Of a DNA stretch of 64,000 bases, positions 26,912 to 36,620 are shown in pieces; within the stretch, counting starts at the first letter, position 1, and each line of letters starts with the position of its first letter. The DNA comes from Bacteroidetes bacterium HGW-Bacteroidetes-8 (GTDB taxonomy: Bacteria; Bacteroidota; Bacteroidia; Bacteroidales; UBA932): assembly GCA_002840895.1 (NCBI GenBank), contig PHCZ01000002.1, forward strand, positions 1 to 64,000. Reading direction: 5' to 3'. A model generated the notes under the pieces. That model was not told the DNA's origin and made no database searches. It saw only the letters and a program-made list of their open reading frames with translations. The translations under genes were made by a program, and so were the position numbers.

Positions 26912-27299
26912 ATCACTACGTATGCAAGTATATGTTGTTCAAGTGAATGAAAATAAAACGTTGGCCATTATTGCTGGATTCATACTTTGTGCCAAGCCTG
27001 CTAACATAATCATTAAATTTTTGTTTCGAGCTTTCTCAATTGAAACACCAGATGAAAATCCGGGTGATAGTGAAGAAAAAAGTCTTCCCAACGCAGGAAA
27101 ACTTATTGGTATTACAGAGCGTCTTCTTGCTTTAGCATTGATTATTTTAGGGCAATACGAAGCCGTGGGTCTTATTATCGCAGCTAAATCAATTTTAAGA
27201 TTCAATGCTACTCAGAAAAGTGAATATGTTTTGGTAAGCACTCTTTTAAGTTTTGGAATTGCAGCTTTTGCTGGAATAGTAATCAATTTAATTAATTAA
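26901..27299 (+). CDS. Membrane protein similar to the C-terminal part of DUF3307 proteins
   Basis: The 132-residue product has three or four hydrophobic segments. The part [20 protein letters not shown] to [17 protein letters not shown] resembles the C-terminal module of DUF3307 membrane proteins, which are usually about twice as long. It may be a truncated or naturally short version. The first ATG overlaps the parE stop by 11 bases; the ATG at 26922 is an alternative. Base composition is clearly more AT-rich than parE, as expected if it was acquired or is decaying. In Bacteroidetes DUF3307 genes often pair with satD, which is not seen here. Confidence 0.5.
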   Translation: MLFKSLRMQVYVVQVNENKTLAIIAGFILCAKPANIIIKFLFRAFSIETPDENPGDSEEKSLPNAGKLIGITERLLALALIILGQYEAVGLIIAAKSILRFNATQKSEYVLVSTLLSFGIAAFAGIVINLIN

Positions 27300-27350
27300 C
27301 GGTATTTATGACGATAAATATACTTTATCGGTAAATTATCAGATATAAAA

Positions 27351-27437
27351 ATGGACCTTCAACAAAAAATAGAAAGAATCACAGGCACTCTTCGCCAATT
27401 ATATCAATTTCCTAAAAAAGAGAGGATATATTCTTAA
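27351..27437 (+). CDS. Possible 28-residue small protein or gene remnant
   Basis: A short frame (MDLQQKIERITGTLRQLYQ and nine more residues) lies 51 bases after the DUF3307-like gene. It is helical and basic, with no recognised family. A small inverted repeat CGATAAA/TTTATCG (27312-27330) precedes it. It may be the leftover of a longer gene between parE and the AraC regulators, and expression is unproven. Confidence 0.2.
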   Translation: MDLQQKIERITGTLRQLYQFPKKERIYS

Positions 27438-27475
27438 GGTTCAATAGATATAATAGACTTTCTGCCAACAATCTT

Positions 27476-27958
27476 TTAGTGGCAATTCATATGGTTTCTA
27501 AACTGGGAGGGGGTGAACCCCTCCCTCTCTTTAAAGCACCTGACAAAACTCCGTTTACTCCCAAAACCGGATGCTATTGCAAAATCTTCAGTTGACATTA
27601 TTGGTTTATCTGTTCCACATAATGAGCAAGTTGCTCTTTTACTGATTATACTTTTTGCGTACTCAACCCTTTTGCTGTTTATATAGCCGGCAAAGTTCTC
27701 TTTCTTAATATATCTGATAGATCTGGAGAGGTAGGTTCTGTTGGTCCCAATCTCTCTGGCAAGGGTCTCTAACTTGAAGTTTTGGTCCAGAAACAGATGT
27801 TTTTTAGTTAAAAGCTCATCCGATTTGCGGACAATTTCAATAAAATTTCTCAAGTTTGAATTTTTACCCTTTCGCGAGCCTTTTATCTTCAAGAGTTTTG
27901 CAAGCCGCAACAGAGCTCTGTATAGAGCAGATTGTCTAATCTTTCCCTTTTTTATCAT
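27476..27958 (-). CDS. AraC-type DNA-binding protein with a CxxC insertion
   Basis: The 160-residue protein is mostly an AraC-type double helix-turn-helix: the first half is LETLAREIGTNRTYLSRSIRYIKKENFAGYINSKRVEYAKSII, the second EDFAIASGFGSKRSFVRCFKEREGFTPSQFR. Between them an additional segment RATCSLCGTDKP carries a CxxC pair, absent from ordinary AraC proteins, which could bind metal or sense redox. There is no sensory domain other than a basic N-terminal stretch. Its start overlaps the end of the membrane-bound AraC gene upstream by 23 bases, suggesting coupled translation and related evolution. Confidence 0.72.
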   Translation of the reverse strand: MIKKGKIRQSALYRALLRLAKLLKIKGSRKGKNSNLRNFIEIVRKSDELLTKKHLFLDQNFKLETLAREIGTNRTYLSRSIRYIKKENFAGYINSKRVEYAKSIISKRATCSLCGTDKPIMSTEDFAIASGFGSKRSFVRCFKEREGFTPSQFRNHMNCH

Positions 27959-29084
27959 TAAACCCCTTAATTTTTTGCTCCTTACACCAATCTGCCGGAG
28001 AGTTTCCTACAAAAAACCTGAATGCAATGCAGAATGTAGCCATTGACCCAAAACCGGAGAGATCACACATTTGCTGAATTGACATTCTGGGGTCGTTATA
28101 GAATAGTCTTTTCGCCTCCTCTACTCTGTGGTAGTTTACAAACTGGTTGAAATTATTGTCGAAACACTCGTTGATAATACGAGAGAGATAGGTTTTATTT
28201 GAGTAGAGATAGAGAGCTACCTCCTGAATGGTGAGGTCAGGCCTTAAATAGGGCTTCTCATTCTCAAAATAGCTAACAAGCCTCCCCCTCAACTCCTGAG
28301 ATTTTTTTTCGTCTGAAAAACGTTTCGCGGTAATCGTTACAGCCCTTAGCTGAGCACCTCTGCCAATAAAGTTAACTCTTGAGAAAAACTTAGAATATGG
28401 GTAGATAACTTTAACAAATAGAAATATATTCAGAGCACTTAAGATAAACTTAACCCCCTCTCTGGAGAGGGGATTTGCATCAAATGATATCATAATTAGC
28501 ACAATAAAAGAGAGGGCAGATGCCGAAAAGAAAATAACCAGCTCCCCCATATTATTACTACTTTCGTTTAGAGTAGCTAATTTAGATATTGGTCTTACTT
28601 TAATAAGACGGTAGATTTGAACAGCGGTAGAGATCCCTAAAAGTAACAGGAAGAGGTATATTAGGAATTGGAAATCTTCTATCTTATAGTAGGAGAATAA
28701 TATAACAAGAAAAAGATTGATTGTCAGTACAGCTCCTATAACAATAACCCCTCCTATTAGACCAAAAGGGAGTCTGTAATTTTTTTGAAGAAAATACAAT
28801 TGAACCGGGAGGAAAAGCTGAACTATATTACCGGCAAGAATACATTTAACCCCGCATATATCGCTGTACTCCGTCACCTGTGGGAAGATCTGTTTGAATA
28901 AAATCATTAAGGAGATTCCGGCAAAGCCGGCAGAGAGAGTTTTCAATCTTATTTTATCATCGTCAGAGATCTCTCTGTTTTGATTGGCAATATAGAACAG
29001 GTATGCCGAAAGTACCAGATAGATGAGCAACATCAGAGATCCTACCCTTAAAAAGATCTCTCCAAAGATAAAAAAGTTATTCAT
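27936..29084 (-). CDS. Membrane-bound AraC-family regulator
   Basis: The 382-residue protein has about seven hydrophobic helices in the first 240 residues and then a C-terminal AraC double helix-turn-helix (LTIQEVALYLYSNKTYLSRIINECFDNNFNQFVNYHRVEEAKRLF, then MSIQQMCDLSGFGSMATFCIAFR). This layout suggests a one-component regulator sensing a membrane or periplasmic cue. The ATG at 29084 (MNNFFIFGE) is chosen because a longer frame from a TTG at 29111 would overlap the -7 element at 29109-29116. It is followed by an overlapping second AraC-type gene. Confidence 0.8.
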   Translation of the reverse strand: MNNFFIFGEIFLRVGSLMLLIYLVLSAYLFYIANQNREISDDDKIRLKTLSAGFAGISLMILFKQIFPQVTEYSDICGVKCILAGNIVQLFLPVQLYFLQKNYRLPFGLIGGVIVIGAVLTINLFLVILFSYYKIEDFQFLIYLFLLLLGISTAVQIYRLIKVRPISKLATLNESSNNMGELVIFFSASALSFIVLIMISFDANPLSREGVKFILSALNIFLFVKVIYPYSKFFSRVNFIGRGAQLRAVTITAKRFSDEKKSQELRGRLVSYFENEKPYLRPDLTIQEVALYLYSNKTYLSRIINECFDNNFNQFVNYHRVEEAKRLFYNDPRMSIQQMCDLSGFGSMATFCIAFRFFVGNSPADWCKEQKIKGFNDKKGKD

Positions 29085-29108
29085 AGTGATAGTTTTTGAT
29101 TTACATAC

Positions 29109-29116
29109 CAAATATA
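29109..29116 (-). promoter_or_regulatory. Promoter -7 element of the tandem AraC genes
   Basis: TATATTTG on the minus strand fits TAnnTTTG, 25 bases before the chosen ATG at 29084. It supports the shorter start. The rest of the 97-base gap to the YitT gene is AT-rich with no gene. Confidence 0.55.
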
Positions 29117-29208
29117 TTCAAATTCGGCAAATATCCAAAATTTAATCTACTATCAATTAACTATTTATCTAATTTTAGGTTTATTTTCTAAAATAAAAGG
29201 TGATTTTT

Positions 29209-30108
29209 TTACCGCTTCATCTCATCAAACCCTTGCCCATACACACCCATCACATTTCCAACGCTTAAGAATGCGTTTCGGTCAATTTCGCGCACAACTT
29301 TGTAAACATAGTTGCTCTCGGTGCGTCTCACAATAACCATTAGCACCTTCCCCTCCTGTTTGGTGTACCAACCCATCGCATTTATCACGGTAACTCCGCG
29401 CCCGATGGCGGTGATACGCTCTGCAATCTCTTCGTGTCTTTTTGAGAAGATAAAGATCTGGATAGACTGCCTTGCTCCGGAGAGTACAAGGTCAATAGTG
29501 TATCCGGATACCCCAATGAGCACATAGCCGTAAATTACAACAGCCACCCTGCTACCCAACGAGCCATCTGTAGGTATCAGCAGCGAGCTGGCAATAATTA
29601 TGATGTCCATCATCAGAATAAGACGCCCCGGTGATATATTCCTGTATTTATTTATTATAAGGGCAATAATGTCGGTACCGCCGGAGCTGCCCCCCTGGGT
29701 AAATGTCAGGGCAATCCCTGCACCTGCACAGGCACCCCCAATTATTGCAGAGAGCAGTTTGCCGTTACTTATAGCAATATCCTCAATGAGCTCCGGCGGA
29801 ATCACTCCGGGTAAAAATTTCAGGAAAAGAGATACCACCGCAACCGCATAAATAGTCTTTATTCCGAATCCTTTCCCTAAGATCTTTATTGCAAGTACCA
29901 GAAGAACTGTATTTATTATAAGATAGGAGTAGCTTACCGGGAAGCCGCTCATATAGAAGATTATTGCAGATACTCCTGTAACTCCGCCCCCAACTAGCCC
30001 GTTGGGAATAAGAAAGACCACCCAACCAAGTGAGTAGATGAGCAGCCCCAGGGCAATAAGAGAGTACTCTTTTATCCCTGTGAAGATTGTTTTTGTTCTG
30101 GTCTCCAT
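29209..30108 (-). CDS. YitT family membrane protein, second tandem copy
   Basis: The 299-residue protein has about five to six membrane helices (YitT_membrane) followed by a soluble C-terminal DUF2179 domain (RITAIGRGVTVINAMGWYTKQEGKVLMVIVRRTESNYVYKVVREID). The glycine-rich stretch FTQGGSSGGTDIIALIINKY is the family signature. Function is unknown in the family. Its start overlaps the end of the upstream paralogue by 37 bases. The two copies share much of their sequence but have distinct ends. Confidence 0.88.
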   Translation of the reverse strand: METRTKTIFTGIKEYSLIALGLLIYSLGWVVFLIPNGLVGGGVTGVSAIIFYMSGFPVSYSYLIINTVLLVLAIKILGKGFGIKTIYAVAVVSLFLKFLPGVIPPELIEDIAISNGKLLSAIIGGACAGAGIALTFTQGGSSGGTDIIALIINKYRNISPGRLILMMDIIIIASSLLIPTDGSLGSRVAVVIYGYVLIGVSGYTIDLVLSGARQSIQIFIFSKRHEEIAERITAIGRGVTVINAMGWYTKQEGKVLMVIVRRTESNYVYKVVREIDRNAFLSVGNVMGVYGQGFDEMKR

Positions 30109-30977
30109 TTGAATTTTCCCCCTTTTATTTGATCAAACCCCTGCCCATATACGCTTGTAACTGCAGTTACAGACATAAATGCGTTGCGATCTGTCTCTTT
30201 TATTATCTCCGTAATTTGTGGCAGCTGTGTCTTTCTCAATATTATAACCAGCACCTTGCCCTCACTCTTGGAGTACCACCCCATAGATGTAAGAGCAGTA
30301 ACCCCTCGATTCATACCGCTGTTTACCCTTTGGGCTATCTCCTCATATTTGGAGGAGAAGACCATAACCTGCACCGACTGTTTATTACCCGAGAGAATCA
30401 TATCTATCACATAGGAGAAGGATACCATCACAATGTATCCGTAGATAACATCGGAGAGCTCTTTTCCGGGGATAAAGAATACAGATCCTACAATTATAAG
30501 GTCGCAATAGAGAAACACCCTGCCGGGAGATGTCTCTCTGTACTGTGCAATTATTAGTGCTATTATATCTGTCCCTCCTGTGCTCCCACCCTGCATAAAT
30601 ATCATTCCAATTCCAATACCGCTGAGGGTTCCCCCTATTACGGCATTGATTAGTTTGTCCTCAATATCTGTAACCCAGGGAATGAGGGGCAGGAACTCAA
30701 ACATAACTGCCGCAACCAAGATGCAGTAGATAGTCTTTATCCCGAATGCTTTGCCCATCATTAGAACCCCAACCAACAGCAGAACTCCGTTAATAAGAAT
30801 ATAGGAGTACGCCACTTTAAAGCCGGTTGCGTAGTTTATCACCGAAGCCAGTCCGCTCACCCCACCACCGGCTATCTGCTCCGGAATAAGGAAGGCCGTC
30901 CAGCTGAAGACAAATACAAAAAGTCCTATAGTCATTATTGTATAGGACTTTATCGTTTTAAATATGAGTTTATCCAT
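30072..30977 (-). CDS. YitT family membrane protein, first tandem copy
   Basis: The 301-residue protein has the same architecture as its downstream neighbour: helices, the FMQGGSTGGTDIIALIIAQY signature and a DUF2179 tail (RGVTALTSMGWYSKSEGKVLVIILRKT). The C-terminus has an added tail (GGKFKWRPEQKQSSQG), most of which lies in the region overlapping the next gene. The pair arose by tandem duplication. It lies 23 bases after phzF. Confidence 0.88.
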   Translation of the reverse strand: MDKLIFKTIKSYTIMTIGLFVFVFSWTAFLIPEQIAGGGVSGLASVINYATGFKVAYSYILINGVLLLVGVLMMGKAFGIKTIYCILVAAVMFEFLPLIPWVTDIEDKLINAVIGGTLSGIGIGMIFMQGGSTGGTDIIALIIAQYRETSPGRVFLYCDLIIVGSVFFIPGKELSDVIYGYIVMVSFSYVIDMILSGNKQSVQVMVFSSKYEEIAQRVNSGMNRGVTALTSMGWYSKSEGKVLVIILRKTQLPQITEIIKETDRNAFMSVTAVTSVYGQGFDQIKGGKFKWRPEQKQSSQG

Positions 30978-31000
30978 TCCTGCTGTATTAATATGCTTTG

Positions 31001-31786
31001 CTAAATATTCAACTGTGAAACCGAGTAGGTTACGGCACTCCCCTTAATAAAAACCCTGTCCGGGGTAACCGTGCAAAAAATAGTTCCACCTCTGTTAGAT
31101 ATCTGTTTTGCGTAGAGTGAGGTTTTCCCGAGTCTTTTGCTCCAGTATGGGGCGAGGGTGCAGTGGGCAGATCCTGTAACAGGATCTTCCAGTATTGTGG
31201 CCTGTGGCGTAAAGTAACGCGATACAAAATCACAATCAACTCCCGGTGCAGTAATGATAACACCGCCGGGATTCATATTAATCTCGTCAAATACCGGTCG
31301 GTCTATCTCTATATGTTCGATATCTGCCCTCTTATTATAGACCAGCATATAGTCCCTAGCTTTGTACACCTCTAATGGCTTTATACTTAAGCTATCGTAG
31401 ATCTCAATTGGGAGTGTTGCTCTCTCGCCCTCCCTCAGAGGGAAGTCCATAGAGTACAACTCTCCCTCTCTCTTAACTATTAGATCTCCTGAGAGGGTGT
31501 TAAAAACTATCTCATCTCTGTCATAACCAAGTTCAGAGAAGAGAACGTGGGCAGATGCAAGGGTAGCGTGGCCGCAAAGGTCCATCTCAATATCGGGTGT
31601 AAACCACCTAAGGGAGAAGTTATCTCCCTGTGCAAGAATAAAAGCTGTCTCCGGAACAAAGCTCTCTCTGGCAATTTTCATCAGAGTGTCGTCTGTAAGC
31701 CTCTCCTCGAGAATAACCACTACAGCCGGGTTTCCGGTAAAGACGCCCTCTGCAAATGCGTCAACCTGAAATGATTTTAGTATCAT
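31001..31786 (-). CDS. PhzF family isomerase-like protein
   Basis: The 261-residue protein begins FQVDAFAEGVFTGNPAVVV, the standard PhzF opening, with the catalytic Glu in VPETAF, then RWFTPDIEMDLCGHATLASAHVLF and the late motif DPVTGSAHCTLAPYW. Family members have a diaminopimelate-epimerase-like fold; the one with a known role is in phenazine synthesis, but the majority, including this type, have no assigned substrate. There are no phenazine genes nearby. Its ATG shares one base with the leuS stop (TGATG), so translation is coupled. Confidence 0.88.
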   Translation of the reverse strand: MILKSFQVDAFAEGVFTGNPAVVVILEERLTDDTLMKIARESFVPETAFILAQGDNFSLRWFTPDIEMDLCGHATLASAHVLFSELGYDRDEIVFNTLSGDLIVKREGELYSMDFPLREGERATLPIEIYDSLSIKPLEVYKARDYMLVYNKRADIEHIEIDRPVFDEINMNPGGVIITAPGVDCDFVSRYFTPQATILEDPVTGSAHCTLAPYWSKRLGKTSLYAKQISNRGGTIFCTVTPDRVFIKGSAVTYSVSQLNI

Positions 31787-34548
31787 CAGAAAACTATGTT
31801 AATAATCTTTTTAGGAACTACTATTACCTTTTTAATAGAGCCTCCCGATAGATACCGGGCTGTGTTTTCATCCTCTCTAACCGCTTTCTCAATCTCTGCA
31901 ACGGTAAGTGTGTTTGGCAGAGCCAGCTTAAACCTCATTTTACCGTTAAACGAAACCGGATACTCAAACGAATTCTCTATAGTATATGATTCAACGTATT
32001 CCGGGAATTTTGCAGATGCTATACTGCTGCTGTTTCCCAGACGGCTCCAAAGCTCCTCTGTGATGTGCGGTGCAAAAGGCGATAAGAGAATGAGCATAGG
32101 CTCAAGAATCTCTCTCTTATTGCAGTTGAGCTCCATAAGTTCATTGATGGCAATCATAAATGCACTCACACTGGTGTTGAAGGAGAAGTTCTCAATATCC
32201 TCCTGTACCTTTTTTATTAACCTGTGAAGAACCTTGAGCTCTGCAGAAGAGGCCCCCTCGTTAGATACTCCAAACTCCCTCGAGGCGAAGAACAATCTCC
32301 AAAATCTTTTCAGAAACCTGTGCACTCCGTCAATTCCGTTTGTATCCCAAGGCTTGGACTGCTCCAGCGGGCCCAGGAACATCTCGTACATCCTTAGGGT
32401 ATCTGCACCGTAGTTATCACAGATGATATCCGGATTAACCACATTAAACATAGATTTGCTCATCTTCTCTACAGCCCATCCGCAAATATACTCTCCATTT
32501 TCAAGGATAAACTCTGCGTTGGCATAGTCCGGCATCCACTGCTTGAAAGCTTCGGTATTTAGTTTGTCATTATGGACAATATTTACATCTACGTGAAGTT
32601 CGGTTGTGTCGTAGCTATCTTTTAGCCCCAGTGATACAAATTTGTTTGTCCCCTTAACCCTGTAAACAAAGTTTGAGCGACCCTGTATCATACCCTGGTT
32701 TATAAGCTTTTTAAATGGCTCCTCTTCGCACACATAACCCAGGTCATAGAGAAATTTGTTCCAGAAACGAGAGTAGATAAGGTGCCCTGTTGCGTGCTCT
32801 GTGCCTCCTATATAGAGATCTACATCTCTCCAATAGCTGTTGCTCTCCTTTGAGACTAGTGCTGTGTCGTTATATGGGTCCATATACCTGAGGTAGTATG
32901 CACTGCTCCCTGCAAAACCGGGCATTGTGCTCTTCTCAAGAGGGTACCCCTCATAGTTCCAGTTTGCTGCTCTTGCAAGTGGTGGCTCTCCGCTCTCGGT
33001 AGGCAGATACTTATCAACCTCCGGAAGCTCCAGTGGAAGATCTTTAAAATCTACCGGAAAGGCCTCATCATCTTTGTAGAAAATCGGGAATGGCTCTCCC
33101 CAATATCTCTGACGGGAGAAGATAGCATCTCTTAGACGGAAGTTCACCTTTCTCTTTCCAAGAGCCCTCTTCTCAACCTCCTCTATTGCAGCAGGAATTG
33201 CCTCCTTAACTGTAAGACCGTTGAGGAATCCGGAGTTGCACATTATACCCTCCTTGGCATCAAAGCTCTCCTGAGAGATATCGCAGCCCTCAATAAGCGG
33301 GATAATTGGCAGGTTAAAGTGCTTTGCAAAGAGGTAGTCTCTGCTGTCGTGAGCAGGAACGGCCATTATTGCACCTGTCCCATACCCGGCCAGAACATAG
33401 TCTGCAATCCAAACCGGAATCTGCTCATTTGTAAATGGGTTAGTTGCATAGCTGCCGCAGAATACGCCGGTCGCCTTTTTTGTCTCCGCCATCCTCTCCC
33501 TTTCGGTTTTGCGTTTTGAGGCAGTGATATACTCCAGTACAGCCTCCTTGCAATCTTGGGTGGTGAGCAGCTCTACCCACTCGCTCTCAGGCGCCATCAC
33601 CATAAAAGTTGCTCCGAAAACGGTATCTGCCCTTGTTGTAAATATCTCCAGGTCGTACTCCTGTACACCATTAGAGACTTTAAATATCATCTCGGCCCCC
33701 TGCGAACGCCCTATCCAGTTTCGCTGCATCTCCTTAAGAGAGTCTGTCCACTCCACTCTATCCAGGTCGCTTAGTAGTCTTTGGGCATAGGCAGATACTC
33801 TCAGTTGCCACTGCCTCATCTTTCTCTGCTCTACGGGGTGGCCCCCTCTTAGTGAGAGCCCCTCTTTAACCTCGTCGTTGGCAAGCACAGTGCCCAGTGC
33901 AGGACACCAATTAACAGAGGTCTCTCCAAGATAGGCAATACGATAGCTCATCAAAATGGAGCTCTTTTGTTTATCTGAAAATGAGTTCCAGCTCTCTGCC
34001 GTAAAGAGCTCTACATCTGAGTGAGCTGCATCTACACTGCTGTTACCCTCTCTCTCGAAAATCTTTATAAGAGTCTCTATCTTCTCTGCCTTTTGAGTAG
34101 ATCTGTTGTACCAGTGGCCGAACATCTCCAGAAAAGCCCACTGGGTCCATTTATAATATTTAGGATCTGAGGTCCTTACCTCACGGGACCAGTCATATGA
34201 AAAACCAATCCTATCCAGCTGTTTGCGATATCTCTCTATGTTTTTTTCGGTAGTCCGGGCAGGGTGCTGCCCTGTTTGAATAGCGTACTGCTCGGCAGGG
34301 AGCCCGAAAGCGTCATAACCCATAGGGTGCAGAACGTTAAACCCTTTTAATCTTTTATAGCGACTGAATATATCACTGGCAATATAACCCAGCGGATGCC
34401 CTACGTGAAGTCCGGCTCCGGATGGATAGGGAAACATATCCAGAACATAGTATTTGGGCTTTGAAATGTCTGTGTCTACTTTAAAGGTCTGGTTTTTTGA
34501 CCAGTACTCCTGCCAATGTCTCTCAATCTCAAGAAAATTATACTCCAT
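31786..34548 (-). CDS. leuS: Leucyl-tRNA synthetase
   Basis: Class I synthetase of 920 residues, the usual size. The HIGH motif is [10 protein letters not shown] near residue 45 (preceded by FPYPSGA), the CP1 editing domain has the Thr-rich [13 protein letters not shown]-like site ([13 protein letters not shown]), and KMSKS is intact ([15 protein letters not shown]). The C-terminal anticodon-binding helical domain ends in a short beta segment ([15 protein letters not shown]). It is co-transcribed with phzF and follows the M28-TonB fusion gene by 40 bases. Confidence 0.97.
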   Translation of the reverse strand: MEYNFLEIERHWQEYWSKNQTFKVDTDISKPKYYVLDMFPYPSGAGLHVGHPLGYIASDIFSRYKRLKGFNVLHPMGYDAFGLPAEQYAIQTGQHPARTTEKNIERYRKQLDRIGFSYDWSREVRTSDPKYYKWTQWAFLEMFGHWYNRSTQKAEKIETLIKIFEREGNSSVDAAHSDVELFTAESWNSFSDKQKSSILMSYRIAYLGETSVNWCPALGTVLANDEVKEGLSLRGGHPVEQRKMRQWQLRVSAYAQRLLSDLDRVEWTDSLKEMQRNWIGRSQGAEMIFKVSNGVQEYDLEIFTTRADTVFGATFMVMAPESEWVELLTTQDCKEAVLEYITASKRKTERERMAETKKATGVFCGSYATNPFTNEQIPVWIADYVLAGYGTGAIMAVPAHDSRDYLFAKHFNLPIIPLIEGCDISQESFDAKEGIMCNSGFLNGLTVKEAIPAAIEEVEKRALGKRKVNFRLRDAIFSRQRYWGEPFPIFYKDDEAFPVDFKDLPLELPEVDKYLPTESGEPPLARAANWNYEGYPLEKSTMPGFAGSSAYYLRYMDPYNDTALVSKESNSYWRDVDLYIGGTEHATGHLIYSRFWNKFLYDLGYVCEEEPFKKLINQGMIQGRSNFVYRVKGTNKFVSLGLKDSYDTTELHVDVNIVHNDKLNTEAFKQWMPDYANAEFILENGEYICGWAVEKMSKSMFNVVNPDIICDNYGADTLRMYEMFLGPLEQSKPWDTNGIDGVHRFLKRFWRLFFASREFGVSNEGASSAELKVLHRLIKKVQEDIENFSFNTSVSAFMIAINELMELNCNKREILEPMLILLSPFAPHITEELWSRLGNSSSIASAKFPEYVESYTIENSFEYPVSFNGKMRFKLALPNTLTVAEIEKAVREDENTARYLSGGSIKKVIVVPKKIINIVF

Positions 34549-34588
34549 TTTACTACTTTTAAAACAGCTGCAAAAGTAATAAAAAATG

Positions 34589-35890
34589 CTATCTCTTTAG
34601 CTTGAATTCTACAGGTATGGATATTTTAACTCTAACAGGATTTCCTCCAACTGAGGCTGCCCTCCATTTTGGAGATGCCTTTATGACACGAATTGCCTCT
34701 GCATCCAGCAGTTCATCAACAGACTTGGTCACTTTAACATTTGTAACCTCTCCATCTTTCTCAACAATAAATTCGGCTATTACCCTTCCCTGAACTCCCT
34801 CCTCGACAGCTGCAGGTGGGTACCTGAGGTAGTGGTGTACCCATTTTTGCAAAAATTTTCTCTCGTCAGATTTCTGAAATGTTGCTCTTGTATCTACTTC
34901 GTTCTGAGAGTAGATCTTCTCTGCAGAACCCTCTTTTAATGACTCAGCCGCAAGCACTGTTCTCTCAAGCATATTGTCGCTGTTAGCCACTGTCTTAATC
35001 AAGTTAAGTGCATACTGGGAGATATCCTCCATTGTACGCAGGTTGAGTTTTTCGGGAGTATCCTTTGGTGTGTGATAGTCGCTGTGAAGGGAGGTGGTAA
35101 ATAGCACAACCGGTATTCCCAGGGTTGCGAAAACTCGGTGGTCACTTGGAAAGTAGTCTGTTGTATGTATCTGTGGGGTTATCATTGCAGGCATATCGGA
35201 TACATCCTTCAAGAGAGTTACCAGCTGCGTGTTTGGCAAAACAGTATATAGCTTAAGGTCGCTCCCCTGTGAGGCTCTTCCTACCATATCCAAATTCACC
35301 ATTAGTGAGATGTTGTTTACAGGGGCAAACGCTCTGTTGGCAAAGTACCACGAACCTATCATACCCCTCTCCTCTGCTCCAAATGCAACAAAAAGCAGAG
35401 ATCTTCTAAAGTTGAACGACTGTGCTTTTGCCAATCTTGCAACCTCCATCATCACAGCTACTCCGGAGGCGTTGTCGTCTGCTCCTCTGAATATCTGCAC
35501 TGTATCTCTACCTTTAAAGAACATATCGTTATAGCCCAGATGGTCGTAATGAGCTCCCACAACAATATATTGATCTTTTAGTTTAGGGTCCCATCCCTCA
35601 ATTATTCCCACAATGTTCTGGGATCTTAGGGTGTCATTTCCATCCATTACCAAGTAGAAATCCTGGCCGGGAGATGGATAGAGCAGAGTTACACCGCTCT
35701 TTTTGAACAGGTTCTCAATGTAGCGGGCCGCCTTTAGCTCCCAGAGGCTTCCCGAGCCTCTTCCCAAAAGAGAGTCTGCAGATAGAACTGCTACATCTCT
35801 CTTCATTCTATCTATTGCCTCTGTCTGAGAGAAAAGCCCCGCCACACATATCGTGAGCAGAGCTATTGTAAGTAAAAATCTTTTAATCAT
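34589..35890 (-). CDS. Secreted M28 zinc peptidase fused to a TonB C-terminal domain
   Basis: The 433-residue protein has a signal peptide ([22 protein letters not shown]), then an M28 metallopeptidase with the expected zinc ligands: His114 (GAHYDH), Asp138/139 (GADDNASG), Glu173/174 (GAEERG), Asp201 (NLDMVGR) and His273 (SDYHTPKDT). After a linker, residues about 355-430 form a TonB C-terminal domain ([25 protein letters not shown]... with the usual [11 protein letters not shown]). Such TonB domains bind the TonB box of outer-membrane transporters or act as periplasmic adaptors. The fusion is unusual. The protein is likely periplasmic, trimming peptides or glycopeptides. Confidence 0.85.
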   Translation of the reverse strand: MIKRFLLTIALLTICVAGLFSQTEAIDRMKRDVAVLSADSLLGRGSGSLWELKAARYIENLFKKSGVTLLYPSPGQDFYLVMDGNDTLRSQNIVGIIEGWDPKLKDQYIVVGAHYDHLGYNDMFFKGRDTVQIFRGADDNASGVAVMMEVARLAKAQSFNFRRSLLFVAFGAEERGMIGSWYFANRAFAPVNNISLMVNLDMVGRASQGSDLKLYTVLPNTQLVTLLKDVSDMPAMITPQIHTTDYFPSDHRVFATLGIPVVLFTTSLHSDYHTPKDTPEKLNLRTMEDISQYALNLIKTVANSDNMLERTVLAAESLKEGSAEKIYSQNEVDTRATFQKSDERKFLQKWVHHYLRYPPAAVEEGVQGRVIAEFIVEKDGEVTNVKVTKSVDELLDAEAIRVIKASPKWRAASVGGNPVRVKISIPVEFKLKR

Positions 35891-35892
35891 AT

Positions 35893-36267
35893 CTATTTTT
35901 TGGGTGGCAAAACCTCAAGCCAGTATCCGTCCGGGTCATTTATGAAGTATATCCCCATTTTGCTGTTTTCATAACAGATGCAACCCATCTGCTGATGCTT
36001 CTCGTGTGCCTGTACAAAATTATCTGTTCTGAATGCAAGGTGAAACTCATTATCTCCAAGATTGTAGGCTCTATCCCAATCTTTGAGCCAGGTAAGCTCC
36101 AGTTGGTGTTGTGACTCTCCATCTCCCAAATAGACAATAATAAACGAACCATCTTCCGGGGTAATTCTCCTAACCTCCTCCAGCCCCAGAGCCTCTTTGT
36201 AAAAGGCAAGGCTTTTATTTAGATCCCTAACGTTAATGTTGTTGTGGACAAATCTGAATTTTGCCAT
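35893..36267 (-). CDS. Glyoxalase I-like protein (VOC superfamily)
   Basis: The 124-residue protein has the VOC fold: the first half starts FVHNNINVRDLNKSLAFYKEALGLEEVRR with a metal-ligand His at residue 8, a metal Glu in HQLELTW, and the second half has NEFHLAF and ends FINDPDGYWLEVLPP with the last Glu. These positions and the length fit lactoylglutathione-lyase-like proteins. It is two bases from the M28-TonB gene and 12 from the PAS gene. Methylmalonyl-CoA epimerase, also of this fold, was considered and is less like this sequence. Confidence 0.82.
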   Translation of the reverse strand: MAKFRFVHNNINVRDLNKSLAFYKEALGLEEVRRITPEDGSFIIVYLGDGESQHQLELTWLKDWDRAYNLGDNEFHLAFRTDNFVQAHEKHQQMGCICYENSKMGIYFINDPDGYWLEVLPPKK

Positions 36268-36279
36268 ATATCCTTGTAT

Positions 36280-36612
36280 TTATCTTATAAAGTGCGGCAT
36301 CTGTTGAGGAATCTCAATGGAGAACTCAACTAACCCGCATATCTCTCCATTTTTATGCCAAGGTGTCTGATGAATCAGTTTTTTTACTCCATTTTTCTCA
36401 ATTGTGTAGGAGTTGGAGCCTCCGCTATTAAGCATATCCTCTATCATTCTCCAAGATCTCTCTCCGTGACAATCTTTGAGGCTCTTGCCGATAAGATCTC
36501 CGTAAGAGTCAAATGTCTTTTTCGCCTTTAGGTTTTGATATAAGACAAACCCCTCTCTGTCGCAAACTGTAACGGCACAGGAGAGCTCTGCTGCCCATTC
36601 AAAATTATCCAT
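36280..36612 (-). CDS. Single PAS domain protein
   Basis: The 110-residue protein is essentially one PAS domain (WAAELSCAVTVCDREGFVLYQNLKAKKTFDSYGDLIGKSLKDCHG to PWHKNGEICGLVEFSIEIP). It has no output domain. Similar stand-alone PAS proteins occur in Bacteroidetes with unknown partners. It begins eight bases after gcvT ends and is part of the leftward array. Confidence 0.75.
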   Translation of the reverse strand: MDNFEWAAELSCAVTVCDREGFVLYQNLKAKKTFDSYGDLIGKSLKDCHGERSWRMIEDMLNSGGSNSYTIEKNGVKKLIHQTPWHKNGEICGLVEFSIEIPQQMPHFIR

Positions 36613-36620
36613 AACAGATG

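Noticed and set aside
35893-36267. Methylmalonyl-CoA epimerase partner of MutAB
   Set aside because: It has the same VOC fold, but the N-terminal pattern and ending fit lactoylglutathione-lyase-like proteins better, and the gene is far from mutAB.
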